From assembly GCA_043748015.1 (NCBI GenBank), contig JAYTOA010000142.1:1-40270 (forward strand): a DNA stretch of 40,270 nt, given 5' to 3'. This DNA comes from JAIBBG01 sp043748015. Lineage in GTDB: Bacteria > Bacteroidota > Bacteroidia > Flavobacteriales_D > Sanyastnellaceae. Positions 17,001 to 25,106 of the stretch are shown piece after piece. How positions within the stretch are numbered: position 1 is the stretch's first letter; each line of letters opens with the position of its first letter. The position numbers were made by a program, and so were the translations under genes. Below the pieces are notes generated by a model. It ran no database searches, was not told where the DNA came from, and saw nothing but the letters and a program-made list of their open reading frames with translations.

Positions 17001-18618
17001 TCAAAACAGAATCCGGGCATAGGTTGAAATCGGAACAGGATTGTGAAGTGATGTTTACACATGGATCCAATGCTGGTCTGTCACAGAAAGCACCCACTTC
17101 GCGTTTATAGTAATCGTAAGGCAAACGCAATGTGTTCACAGGACTGGACAGAAAAATATCCTTGCCTCCTTCAGCCTTCACCTGTGCAAAATAGGAATAG
17201 CTCGTATCAGCACAAAACGTTCCTCCACAGTTTGGATACTGGTAAAGCCAGTAATCAATTTCGTTTTGAGAATTCAACTCAAAACCTGTTGATGACGGCA
17301 CATTGAAATAGCTTTCGTAACTCCCTGCTATAAGGGGTTTATCCGCAATGTCGCCGTATGCAATGGCTGCACAGTAGTCATCTTTTGCACTTGCAAATTG
17401 ACGTTCCCATATACGCGTTCCATCTGTATTGATTCTTGTAACGAATACATCGCGATAACCCACACTATTGAAGATCCCTGAGCCATAAGCTTCACTGAAC
17501 TCTGTCATCACACAATTGAATGTGCCGGTAACATATGCCTCGTTGCTTGCTCCTACACACACCGCTTTTGCTGAACAAAAATTGTTGCTTCCGGCATGCG
17601 ATGTCCATGTGATATGTCCATTTTGACTAAACTTTGACAAGAAAATATTGAACGCATGACTCGCCGGAACAATGTCAACTGTTGTATTGAAGATGGCCAT
17701 TTGACCCGAGTATTCTCCGGTAAGTAATATGTTGTAATCATTGTCTGTGGTTACATCATAAGCCACCAGTTGTGATGCAGCGAGTCTGTTAAACCATTGC
17801 TCAACTCCGTCCGGTGAATACTTGATGAGAAATCCTGCGTTTGCAACTTGATTGTTGTGCACCTGATCGAACGTAATCGTGTCGCTGAATTGACCACAGA
17901 CGTATATATTATCGAGATTGTCTGTGGTGACGCTCAGCCCCCTGTCATCCCCTTGGGCGCTACCTTTTTTGGCCCAAAGAAATTCGCCATTGGTATCTAG
18001 TTTCGTTACGAAAACATCATTGCTCCAATAGGAATTGTTCTCGTACATATCACTGGTCAAGTTGTAGTTTCCGAATTGTGCTACCCCGCGAAACTGACCT
18101 GTTACAATGACATTATCATCTTGGTCAACTGCAATACCATAGCTGTAATCGTTGGATGTACCTCCACATGATTTTACCCATTGAACAACGCCGTCGGAGT
18201 TCAGTTTGGTGATGAATATTTCCAGGGAGTCACTCGAAGAATTCATAGTGAAACTTCCGAACACTGCTTGATTGGTGAAGAACCCTGTAACATAAATATT
18301 TCCATGAGCATCACACGCGACGGAAATTGCGCGATCCGGTTTGGTGCCGCCGAATTTTTTTGCCCAAACACTGTTTCCTGCCAGATCAATTTTCTGAACG
18401 AAAGCATCACTAAACCCTGAACTGGAAAGATTGACAGAACCGAAAGAAGCGCCACCACCGAAATAACCCACGATCGCAAAGTTGCCGTCTGACGTAGCCG
18501 CCATATCAAATGCCTCATCATGGTTTTGACCGCCCGCACTGCGCAGCCAGTTGTTTTGAGCGTGTGAAGTCAGTGAAGTGATAAGTATCCAAAAAGAGAA
18601 AAATGAAATTTTCATCAT
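14068..18618 (-). CDS. Large secreted multi-repeat protein with CHU_C (T9SS type B) sorting domain
   Basis: A 1516-residue surface or secreted protein. The start at 18618 (MMKISFFSFWILITSLTSHAQ) gives a clean signal peptide; the in-frame ATG at 18672 would bury it. Residues ~20-460 contain repeated units of the SBBP beta-propeller type (GN..WAKKFGG....D....D..GNIYVTGFF). From ~530 to 1400 there are tandem Ig-like units, many opening with C(P/V/L)G(D/N/A) and closing with D..GC. The last ~90 residues match the gliding-motility-associated CHU_C domain: TCNGDGLNEFADFG, then IYDRWGVVVE, LKWDGKG and SGVYYYVIDY. This predicts export by T9SS and type B cell-surface or medium release. Function is probably adhesive or structural, but that is inferred only from architecture. 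It is monocistronic and convergent with coxA. Confidence 0.88.
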   Translation of the reverse strand: MMKISFFSFWILITSLTSHAQNNWLRSAGGQNHDEAFDMAATSDGNFAIVGYFGGGASFGSVNLSSSGFSDAFVQKIDLAGNSVWAKKFGGTKPDRAISVACDAHGNIYVTGFFTNQAVFGSFTMNSSSDSLEIFITKLNSDGVVQWVKSCGGTSNDYSYGIAVDQDDNVIVTGQFRGVAQFGNYNLTSDMYENNSYWSNDVFVTKLDTNGEFLWAKKGSAQGDDRGLSVTTDNLDNIYVCGQFSDTITFDQVHNNQVANAGFLIKYSPDGVEQWFNRLAASQLVAYDVTTDNDYNILLTGEYSGQMAIFNTTVDIVPASHAFNIFLSKFSQNGHITWTSHAGSNNFCSAKAVCVGASNEAYVTGTFNCVMTEFSEAYGSGIFNSVGYRDVFVTRINTDGTRIWERQFASAKDDYCAAIAYGDIADKPLIAGSYESYFNVPSSTGFELNSQNEIDYWLYQYPNCGGTFCADTSYSYFAQVKAEGGKDIFLSSPVNTLRLPYDYYKREVGAFCDRPALDPCVNITSQSCSDFNLCPDSVLMCNPSLLLINTYTGSSGFVGPAYNYLWSNGSPGNQIIANNSGWYWAQTMREDGCKVFIDSIYVTVAPPLCPTIMDDAGFNSSATCLPATISLCSPESVLLTGSGYSGTQFWWFESSQGIMDSRAGINVNTTGSYYFNFIDSYNCQRSSSVDVNVIQSIDTIVPQLIIELQPAVDTIHLQMCENAIQCIQLSLIDLFPNLSGLFDLNVQVDWTIYQNGIIVVQAVDYTTSFCFHPPGIGLFQVVATPTIIPPWPCEGEIPYPPVVGWLTYQILEAPLVNLSITGEVFICPGDTTLITGSGANQLNFSGEHPFTFVGDSAILIDVFGQYSLHGISILNGCIREDWLNFEVLTKPAPNTWMVPTSGIVCPGDSVQLWCEEGQAYHWIGPLGNEIDSTQSIYVNSPGFYYCILTDYSGCILESNMVEVKEYSTPYLIANPGSDLCVNGSVLVQIATGNSEGIMWGAPFNDSAIEHWIFDQGVYNVSVTGCGITTALNITITHSVTEAIITPSSNVFCPNDSIALTANGGMQSYLWQPGNIPFETINITTPGIYYLTTTDALGCTGTTSYQVMEYDIESPFTDVVSICTGESATLNVSSANTIFWTTDVEGLNIVASGNTFTTPSLSQETIYYVFAQDDVCVSYPSESLVEIYLSSIPPIFGGDEAICLGADAVLITPMQAGMSYQWTLPDGTTSTADSIFIFNATEYDEGIYYLAVADANCSAMDSLSFTVVPQGILQLDDNNKIEVCVGNAITITSPVEADQYIWSTPLGIVNGSQTLVINPASEINTGIYTLTLSNAVCEFEVLPLTVEVNAYPNITLDPCVYYCSGGYMTLGFQENYDWYLWSTGDTSATIIAPDSGWFSVQVANNPDCMVQTTVYVPTTECIEGFINIMTCNGDGLNEFADFGVLRAKIDAVHIYDRWGVVVETLAPSNLKWDGKGRSGEKVSSGVYYYVIDYAPIQHRDCNCYLPKNGYIQVFSEK

Positions 18619-19084
18619 GATTAAGGTTGTGACATGGATATGTTCTATTACAAAGCAAATTGGAAATACCATACCGGTGATGTAAAAATGTTTGAATTAG
18701 TTGTCCGAATTAAATTGAATGTTATATAATTTAAATGGGGATGCATATGCAACATGAAAATCGTTCTCACGCCGCAGTTTTATAATGACATCGGTTTAAT
18801 GGTTCATTTGGAACAATGTTGATGAAAGGATTTTCATGATTTATCCGCTTACTCTCATAATTTCAAATTCGAAGAAAGTTCACCTTTGAAGTAGCACATT
18901 CAAATGTTGGGGATCCGCCTTAGAGAAAATAATTGAATTTGTCGGTTCTTTTTTTTCAAGAAAAAGGAACGGGAAGTAGACTATTCACTAGTTCAGGCGG
19001 GCATTTACGATTTAAACCACTGGACCAATAATGACATGTTTATGATTTGAATTCGCAGGTCACGTGTAATTTCGCAACCACCCC
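18619..19084. other. 466-base divergent intergenic region
   Basis: It separates the large minus-strand secreted protein from the plus-strand gene at 19085, so it should hold both promoters. I find no perfect TAnnTTTG on either strand; the closest is TAATTTCG at 19067-19074 (plus, one mismatch, 10 bases before the start codon). A T-tract/A-tract hairpin-like section lies around 18948-18974 but its stem is imperfect. No gene or RNA is recognised. Confidence 0.4.
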
Positions 19085-19720
19085 GTGAAGCGAAATCTTC
19101 TCATATCATTCTTCTTTGTGATGTTGTTCAATTCGACGCACGCTCAGACAATAAATCTTTCTGATTCCCTATACCAAGTGCTCAGACATTCACCAGTGCC
19201 CACTGCGAAATTCGAAACACACAATTCTTTTATCACAGGAAATAGCGCGAAAGTCTACAGTCTTAAAGCAGGTTTGAGTTTCAGAAAAACATTGACCATT
19301 GGTATCGGATACAATTGGATTGGTACTGATTTGAAGGAGTCCATTCGCGTCGCCGATGCAATTTTTGTGGGCGACATCAAACTGCGTTATGTCGCTCCTT
19401 TTATCGAATATTCATTTTATAAAAAGGGGCCGTGGGAAGCGACAGTGCCTGTCCAGCTTGGCTTTGGGAGAAGTTTTATTCAATACCAGTCGCGAACAGA
19501 CAAAGAGCAAATCCGAAGTGGAAGGGTTGTTCTATATGAACCAAGCATGACAATTGAATACAAAATTTTCAATCTCGTTGGCGTTGGTGGCGGATTTGGT
19601 TATCGCATCATGCTGAAGAACAACAAGGAAATCAATCAACAATTTACATCTCCTGTTTATGTTCTTCGCATTCGCCTGATATTTGACGAAATCTATCGAC
19701 GCGCTAAGAATTATCAATAG
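19085..19720 (+). CDS. Small outer-membrane beta-barrel-like protein, unknown function
   Basis: A 211-residue exported protein that I do not recognise by family. It uses a GTG start followed by MKRNLLISFFFVMLFNSTHAQ-type signal sequence (cleavage near THAQ|T). The mature part alternates hydrophobic and polar residues with many Gly and aromatic residues (TIGIGYNWIGTDL, VAPFIEYSFYK, VTVGGGF-like GVGGGFGYR), typical of an eight- to ten-strand outer-membrane barrel. It ends 31 bases before the ruvB start and may be co-transcribed with it, but a functional link to recombination is not suggested. Confidence 0.65.
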   Translation: MKRNLLISFFFVMLFNSTHAQTINLSDSLYQVLRHSPVPTAKFETHNSFITGNSAKVYSLKAGLSFRKTLTIGIGYNWIGTDLKESIRVADAIFVGDIKLRYVAPFIEYSFYKKGPWEATVPVQLGFGRSFIQYQSRTDKEQIRSGRVVLYEPSMTIEYKIFNLVGVGGGFGYRIMLKNNKEINQQFTSPVYVLRIRLIFDEIYRRAKNYQ

Positions 19721-19751
19721 CATAAAGAAGAAGATCAAGGATGATTACGCA

Positions 19752-20777
19752 ATGAGCACTGACGAATTCAACATAAGAGAGGAAGCGGAAAAGATCAATG
19801 ACAAGGACATTGAAAAAGTGTTGCGACCCAAAACTTTCGATGACTTCACAGGTCAACGACAAGTATTGGAGAACCTTGAAATTTTTGTTCAGGCTGCAAA
19901 ATTGCGCGGTGAAGCTCTGGATCACGTTCTTCTACACGGCCCGCCCGGACTGGGTAAAACCACTCTCGGTCACATCATCTCTAATGAGATGGGGGTGAGC
20001 ATCAAAACAACTTCCGGACCTGTTCTCGATAAACCTGCCGACCTCGCAGGCTTACTCACCAACCTTGAAGCAAACGATATTCTATTCATTGATGAGATTC
20101 ATCGTCTCTCGCCTGTTGTGGAGGAATATCTCTATTCCGCCATGGAAGATTATTGCATCGACTTAATGATCGACTCGGGTCCAAATGCGCGTTCGGTGCA
20201 GATCAAATTGAATCCTTTCACACTCGTTGGAGCAACAACGCGAAGTGGATTGCTCACATCACCACTAAGGGCGCGATTTGGTATCAATGCGCGACTTTCA
20301 TATTACGATGCAAAGACGTTGACCGACATTGTCCAGCGTAGTTCTGAAATTCTCAATATTGCAATAAGGGAGGATGCCGCATTCGAAATCGCCCGCAGAA
20401 GTCGCGGTACACCGCGTATTGCGAATGCATTGCTGCGTCGTGTTCGCGACTTCGCCCAAATCAAAGGTGATGGAACTATCAATCTGGACATCACGCAGTT
20501 TTCGCTCAACGCATTGAATGTCGATACGCATGGTCTCGATGAAATGGACAACAAAATTTTGATGACCATCATCGATAAATTCAATGGCGGTCCTGTTGGA
20601 TTGACAACAATTGCAACGGCCGTTGGTGAGGATTCCGGAACGATTGAAGAAGTGTACGAGCCGTTCCTTATTCAAGAAGGTTTCATGATGCGCACACCAC
20701 GCGGGCGTCAGGTGACCGAGCTTGCATACAAACATCTCGGTAAATTGAAATCCAACAAGCCCAATGAACTTTTTTGA
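19752..20777 (+). CDS. ruvB: Holliday junction branch-migration helicase RuvB
   Basis: RuvB is the AAA+ motor that, with RuvA, drives Holliday-junction branch migration in recombinational repair. The chosen ATG at 19752 (MSTDEFNIRE) gives 341 residues, the usual length; an upstream ATG at 19683 would overlap the previous gene and is rejected. Visible motifs are RPKTFDDFTGQ, Walker A GPPGLGKTT, Walker B ILFIDEIHRLS, sensor LVGATTRSGLL with the arginine-rich LRARFGI, and the C-terminal winged helix (GPVGLTTIATAVGEDSGTIEEVYEPFLIQEGF, then RTPRGRQVT). RuvA is not in the window. It precedes queG by 21 bases, suggesting an operon. Confidence 0.98.
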   Translation: MSTDEFNIREEAEKINDKDIEKVLRPKTFDDFTGQRQVLENLEIFVQAAKLRGEALDHVLLHGPPGLGKTTLGHIISNEMGVSIKTTSGPVLDKPADLAGLLTNLEANDILFIDEIHRLSPVVEEYLYSAMEDYCIDLMIDSGPNARSVQIKLNPFTLVGATTRSGLLTSPLRARFGINARLSYYDAKTLTDIVQRSSEILNIAIREDAAFEIARRSRGTPRIANALLRRVRDFAQIKGDGTINLDITQFSLNALNVDTHGLDEMDNKILMTIIDKFNGGPVGLTTIATAVGEDSGTIEEVYEPFLIQEGFMMRTPRGRQVTELAYKHLGKLKSNKPNELF

Positions 20778-20798
20778 GTTCGAATCCGGGTTTGAAAA

Positions 20799-21749
20799 AT
20801 GTCGGCATTGATCACCACCAGTAGTTCATACAACGATCTGATCCGATCGAAGTCCATCGAACTCGGTTTTTCGTTTTGTGGATTTTCAAAAGCAGAATTT
20901 CTCGAGGAGGAAGCTCCACGACTTGAAACCTGGCTCAACAAAAACATGCATGGCGACATGTCATACATGGCCAATCACTTCGACATGCGGTTAGATCCGA
21001 GATTGCTTGTTCCCGGCGCAAAGTCAGTGGTGTCGTTGCTCTTTAATTACTATCCGGGAAAGGATGTTGAAGAGAATTATCGCAATGGTGATTCGAAAAT
21101 TTCGAAGTATGCATGGGGTGAAGATTATCACTTTGTGGTGAAGGATAAATTGAAATTGTTACTTGAATTTATTCAACTCGAAATAGGTGAAGTGCATGGG
21201 CGCGCATTTGTGGATTCTGCGCCTGTGCTGGATAAAACGTGGGCGAAGAAAAGTGGGGTCGGATGGATCGGTAAGCACACGAATCTCATTAACAAACAAC
21301 AGGGATCTTTTTTCTTTATCGCTGAATTGATCATCGATCTTGAATTGCAAGCCGATGGTCCGGTGAAGGATCACTGTGGCACTTGCACTGCCTGTATTGA
21401 TGCTTGCCCTACAGATGCCATCATCGAGCCATACGTGGTGGATGGCAGCAAATGCATTTCGTATTTCACCATCGAATTGAAGAAAGAAATGCCCATTGAA
21501 TTCACTTCAAAACTCGACGACTGGATTTTCGGTTGCGATGTTTGCCAGGATGTGTGTCCGTGGAATCGTTTTTCTCAAAGACACCATGAACCGCGTTTTA
21601 CAGCAAAGGAAAATCTACTGACTACAAATAGAAAGTCATGGGTTGAAATGACTGAAGACGTGTTCTCAGATCTTGCGAAAAAATCACCACTGAAAAGAAC
21701 CGGGTTAGACGGTATGAAGCGAAATGCTCTGGCAAGTTTTCGGGTATAG
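20799..21749 (+). CDS. queG: Epoxyqueuosine reductase
   Basis: QueG carries out the last step of queuosine synthesis in tRNA, reducing epoxyqueuosine with a cobalamin and two [4Fe-4S] clusters in the cytoplasm. The protein is 316 residues, near the family norm. Cluster motifs are CGTCTACIDACP (C193, C196, C199, C203) and C219 with FGCDVCQDVCPW (C246, C249, C253). The N-terminal half carries family features: FSKAEFLEEEAPRLETWL, MHGDMSYMANHFDMRLDP and VDSAPVLDKTWAKKSGVGWIGKHTN. It is likely co-transcribed with ruvB. Confidence 0.97.
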   Translation: MSALITTSSSYNDLIRSKSIELGFSFCGFSKAEFLEEEAPRLETWLNKNMHGDMSYMANHFDMRLDPRLLVPGAKSVVSLLFNYYPGKDVEENYRNGDSKISKYAWGEDYHFVVKDKLKLLLEFIQLEIGEVHGRAFVDSAPVLDKTWAKKSGVGWIGKHTNLINKQQGSFFFIAELIIDLELQADGPVKDHCGTCTACIDACPTDAIIEPYVVDGSKCISYFTIELKKEMPIEFTSKLDDWIFGCDVCQDVCPWNRFSQRHHEPRFTAKENLLTTNRKSWVEMTEDVFSDLAKKSPLKRTGLDGMKRNALASFRV

Positions 21750-21841
21750 CACTCACGCTTTCTATCGGCAGTTGTCAACAAGCCGCGATTTTCCTGCATT
21801 CTGAAATTTGAATTTCCCAACTGCCCGCCCTTTGTAAATTG

Positions 21842-21849
21842 TACCTTTG
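21842..21849 (+). promoter_or_regulatory. Bacteroidota -7 promoter element for pepA
   Basis: TACCTTTG matches TAnnTTTG perfectly and ends 18 bases before the pepA ATG. No -33 TTTG at the right spacing was seen. It suggests that pepA-pdxA-rlmH is transcribed separately from ruvB-queG. Confidence 0.55.
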
Positions 21850-21867
21850 GCCGCTCAATGATAAATT

Positions 21868-23304
21868 ATGACCAACATCAAATCGGCTAAAAACGCCCTG
21901 CTTAATCTTTCATCTGTTACCATTTTTTTCGATGATGAACTGAATAAACTTAATGATCTCGACAAACAACAGCTTTCCTATTTCAAAAAGGAACTGGAAA
22001 ATGAAAAGGAAATTCTGCTGTTGCAGGAATTGAGTATTTATCACTATTACATTCCTGTTAAAAAGGAAAATGCAAATCCGGAGCTGATTGAGAAACTTCG
22101 AATGAAAGGTGCAACATTGCTTGCTTCCTTTAATAGTCACAAGGCATCGGAAGTTTGTATCGTCAATGAAACTACTGAGCCTGAATTTGCACTGGCACTC
22201 ACTGAGGGAATGGCTCTTGCCAATTATCAGTTTCTCAAATATTTTAAAGAGAAGAAAAAGAAACAGTTTTCATTACAAACGATACACATCAACGATAAGC
22301 GTGTGTCTGCAAAAGATGCAGAAGAACTTCATTACATAGTTGAAGCTACATGCCTTGCGCGCACCCTTATCAATGAACCGCTCTCATTTCTCACAGCTGT
22401 ACAGTTTGGTAAGGAGATGACGAAAGCCGGTAAGGATCACGGTTTCGGTGTGAAGGTTTTGAATATGAAGGAAATTCAAGCTAAGAAAATGGGTGGACTC
22501 CTTGCCGTGAATGCAGGTAGCATTGATCCACCTACATTCACTATTATGGAATACAAGCCGGACAAAGTGAAAAATAAAAAGCCCATTGTACTTGTTGGAA
22601 AAGGTGTTGTTTTCGATACAGGTGGATTGAGCTTGAAACCAACTGCAGGCAGCATGGATGAGATGAAGTGCGACATGAGCGGCGGTGCTGCAGTAGTTGG
22701 AGCCTTAGCTGCCATTGCCGCGAACAAATTGCCGGTGCATGTGATAGGTCTTGTTCCCGCAACGGATAATCGTCCGGGGATGAATGCTGTTTGTCCGCAA
22801 GATGTCATCACTATCAGCGATGGAACTACAGTGGAAGTGCTCAACACAGATGCTGAAGGTCGTTTGATTCTTGCCGATGCTCTTGTTTACGCTAAGCAAT
22901 ACAAACCGGAATTGGTCATCGATCTTGCAACATTAACTGGCGCGTCTGTTCGTGCCATCGGAACTTATGCAAGTGCAATTATGGGAACCGCGGAGCAGGC
23001 TGTGATGAGCTCATTGAATGAAAGCGGTATGCGTACCTGGGAACGCACAGTACAGTTTCCCATGTGGAAGGAGTACGGTGAAGAAATGAAGAGTGATGTG
23101 GCAGACCTCAAAAATCTCGGCGGTGGAAATGCTGGACATATAACTGCAGGAAAATTTCTAGAGCATTTTACAGATTATCCATGGATACATATCGACATTG
23201 CGGGACCGGCATACATTGGTGCTGCCAACGGCTATAGAGTGAAGGGTGGTACCGGAGTGGGTGTGCGCATGCTTTATGATTTTATCAAAATGAATTATTG
23301 CTGA
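21868..23304 (+). CDS. pepA: Leucyl aminopeptidase (M17 family)
   Basis: A cytosolic di-metal aminopeptidase that releases N-terminal residues from peptides during protein turnover. The C-terminal catalytic domain has the complete M17 residue set: K245 and D250 in VGKGVVFDTGG, D269 in MKCDMSGGAA, and D328, E330 and R332 in the signature NTDAEGRL. The N-terminal ~160 residues are the variable macro-like domain and are weakly conserved. Length (478 residues) is normal. The start is supported by a perfect -7 promoter motif 18 bases upstream. pdxA follows after 36 bases. Confidence 0.96.
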   Translation: MTNIKSAKNALLNLSSVTIFFDDELNKLNDLDKQQLSYFKKELENEKEILLLQELSIYHYYIPVKKENANPELIEKLRMKGATLLASFNSHKASEVCIVNETTEPEFALALTEGMALANYQFLKYFKEKKKKQFSLQTIHINDKRVSAKDAEELHYIVEATCLARTLINEPLSFLTAVQFGKEMTKAGKDHGFGVKVLNMKEIQAKKMGGLLAVNAGSIDPPTFTIMEYKPDKVKNKKPIVLVGKGVVFDTGGLSLKPTAGSMDEMKCDMSGGAAVVGALAAIAANKLPVHVIGLVPATDNRPGMNAVCPQDVITISDGTTVEVLNTDAEGRLILADALVYAKQYKPELVIDLATLTGASVRAIGTYASAIMGTAEQAVMSSLNESGMRTWERTVQFPMWKEYGEEMKSDVADLKNLGGGNAGHITAGKFLEHFTDYPWIHIDIAGPAYIGAANGYRVKGGTGVGVRMLYDFIKMNYC

Positions 23305-23340
23305 GAAGTTGCAAGGGAAGAAAATTGAATAGAAAAATTT

Positions 23341-24414
23341 ATGAGTGAGCATAGAATAAAAGTAGCGATCACAAGTGGTGATCCAAATGGAATAGGACTC
23401 GAAACCATTATCAAGGTTTTTTCTGATGCGCGTATGTTGGATTCCATTACGCCTGTGATTTACGCTCATCCGGAAGTGATGAAGGTGCACAGAAAATTCA
23501 GTACTTCGGAAGATTTTCAATATATCACCATCAATTCTGCCGATGAATTGATTCATAAGAAAGTGAATCTCATCAACATATGGAAGGATTTCAAAGGCCA
23601 TATTGAAATGGGAAAAACGGACAAAGAAGCCGGGATGTTTTCATTCAAAAGTCTTGAGGCTGCTGTAAATGACCTTGCAAGTAATAAAGTAGATGTGATT
23701 GTGACAGCGCCTATCAACAAGGACACGATACAAAACAAGGACTTCAATTTTCCGGGTCATACCGAGTATCTGGCGAAGTTTGCGAATACGGATAAAGTGC
23801 TGATGTTTCTCGTTAGTGACACTTTGAAGGTAGGAATTGTAACAGGTCATCTTCCATTGAAAGATGTTGCACAGAATATCACGAAGGAAAGAATTCTAGA
23901 GAAGTTGTTTTTGATGAACGACAGCCTCATCAAAGATTTTGGCACACACAAACCTAAAATTGCTGTGCTTGGGTTGAACCCTCATGCCGGCGATAATGGT
24001 CTGCTCGGTACTGAGGAAAAGGAAATCATCACGCCTGCAGTACGCGATGCACAAGACAAAGGATTGATGGTTTACGGTCCATTCGGCGCTGATGGATTTT
24101 TTGGCAGCAATGCGTACAAAAATTATGACGCAGTGCTGGCTATGTATCACGATCAAGGACTTGCACCCTTCAAAGCAATTGCTTTTGATCAAGGTGTGAA
24201 TTTCACTGCAGGCTTGCCTGTAGTGCGCACTTCACCGGACCATGGAACCAGTTATGATATTGCCGGAAAAGGCATCGCTGATGAATCATCAATGCGTGCC
24301 GCAATCTTCACTGCATGCGATGTTTACCGCAAACGGAGGGAATATAGAGAGTATGCTTCCAACCCATTGAAAAGACAAGATTACCGAGAAGGAAAAGACG
24401 ATCAGCGCGAGTGA
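23341..24414 (+). CDS. pdxA: 4-hydroxythreonine-4-phosphate dehydrogenase
   Basis: PdxA oxidises 4-phosphohydroxy-L-threonine in the DXP-dependent pyridoxal phosphate pathway. The metal-binding histidines of the family are in place: H140 in FPGHTEYLAKF, H215 in LNPHAGDNG and H270 in MYHDQGLAPFK. The N-terminus has the usual ITSGDPNGIGLE. It is 357 residues, slightly longer than E. coli PdxA, with a charged C-terminal tail (KRRREYREYASNPLKR). Its stop codon overlaps the rlmH start (GTGA, 24411-24414), indicating translational coupling. Confidence 0.97.
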   Translation: MSEHRIKVAITSGDPNGIGLETIIKVFSDARMLDSITPVIYAHPEVMKVHRKFSTSEDFQYITINSADELIHKKVNLINIWKDFKGHIEMGKTDKEAGMFSFKSLEAAVNDLASNKVDVIVTAPINKDTIQNKDFNFPGHTEYLAKFANTDKVLMFLVSDTLKVGIVTGHLPLKDVAQNITKERILEKLFLMNDSLIKDFGTHKPKIAVLGLNPHAGDNGLLGTEEKEIITPAVRDAQDKGLMVYGPFGADGFFGSNAYKNYDAVLAMYHDQGLAPFKAIAFDQGVNFTAGLPVVRTSPDHGTSYDIAGKGIADESSMRAAIFTACDVYRKRREYREYASNPLKRQDYREGKDDQRE

Positions 24415-24881
24415 AAATTACCATCATCTGCATTGGAAAAACCGGAACTTCTTTTCTGAAAGAAGGCACATCCGTTTATCTGGATCGACTGAAGCATTAT
24501 GCAAAAGTTGAATACAAGGAATTACCTGATGCAAACGCAAAGGGATTGTCGTCGGAAATGCTGAAACAGCGGGAAGGCGAATCCATTCTCAAACAAATAA
24601 AAACAGAGGACACCTTGCTTCTCCTTGATGAAAAGGGAGATCAATTCACTTCTCGTGCGTTCGCTGATTTTCTCCAGAAAAAAATGAATGCGGGGTCTAA
24701 AAATTTATGCCTCGTCATCGGTGGAGCTTTTGGTTTTTCCGATGAAGTATACGCTCGTGCGAATGGAAAAATTTCATTCTCGAAAATGACGTTCTCCCAC
24801 GAAATGATTCGCCTCTTTCTCGCCGAACAACTCTACCGCGCCTTCACCATCCTCAAAGGCGAATCTTATCACCACGATTGA
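24411..24881 (+). CDS. rlmH: 23S rRNA (pseudouridine-1915) N3-methyltransferase RlmH
   Basis: RlmH is a SPOUT methyltransferase that methylates pseudouridine 1915 of 23S rRNA on assembled ribosomes. The 156-residue length is typical. SAM-knot features are LLLDEKGDQFTSRAFADFL, LCLVIGGAFGFSDEVYARA and the C-terminal FSHEMIRLFLAEQLYRAF with the terminal ESYHHD (family LGxYH/YHH end). It uses a GTG start that overlaps the pdxA stop codon by four bases. A palindromic intergenic element begins 22 bases after its stop. Confidence 0.97.
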   Translation: MKITIICIGKTGTSFLKEGTSVYLDRLKHYAKVEYKELPDANAKGLSSEMLKQREGESILKQIKTEDTLLLLDEKGDQFTSRAFADFLQKKMNAGSKNLCLVIGGAFGFSDEVYARANGKISFSKMTFSHEMIRLFLAEQLYRAFTILKGESYHHD

Positions 24882-24903
24882 TTCAATACTTCATGTTAGG
24901 CTG

Positions 24904-25040
24904 AAAATGTTTCACGCAGATTTGCGCAAATGACGTAGCGGATTCACGCAGATTTTTGAGAAGCCGAAATTCTTCAAACATTGATTCTTATTCCGCGACA
25001 ATCTGGATCCAAATCTGCGCAAATCTCGGTGAAACATTTT
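24904..25040. repeat. Palindromic intergenic element, copy 1
   Basis: The outer ends, 24904-24927 and 25017-25040, are 24-base inverted repeats differing at two adjacent positions. Both contain the core TTTCAC..AGATTTGCGC. The word TTCACGCAGATTT occurs twice as a direct repeat (24912-24924 and 24943-24955), and AAATCTGCGC recurs inverted at 25011-25020. It sits between convergent rlmH and the endonuclease gene. A related copy lies at 37209-37329. Confidence 0.8.
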
Positions 25041-25052
25041 TAACCAATAACC

Positions 25053-25084
25053 AAAAAAGGGCCGCCCTCACGGACAACCCCTTT
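25053..25084 (-). terminator. Probable terminator of the TonB receptor/endonuclease unit
   Basis: On the minus strand AAAGGG and CCCTTT (plus 25079-25084 and 25056-25061) enclose an inner CCG...CGG stem, followed by a run of six T. It lies 23 bases downstream of the endonuclease stop. Confidence 0.65.
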
Positions 25085-25106
25085 CAAATTTTAGACAATC
25101 AATCGA

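Noticed and set aside
18940..18980. Hairpin in the 18.6-19.1 kb divergent region
   Set aside because: The T-tract and A-tract arms pair only imperfectly and the location, upstream of both genes, does not suit a terminator.
19683..19751. Upstream start for ruvB
   Set aside because: It would overlap the preceding gene by 38 bases and add residues not found in RuvB; the ATG at 19752 gives the normal length.
24904..25040. CRISPR array or insertion sequence
   Set aside because: There are only two direct repeats of 13 bases, no regular spacers and no transposase; inverted ends point to a non-coding palindromic element.
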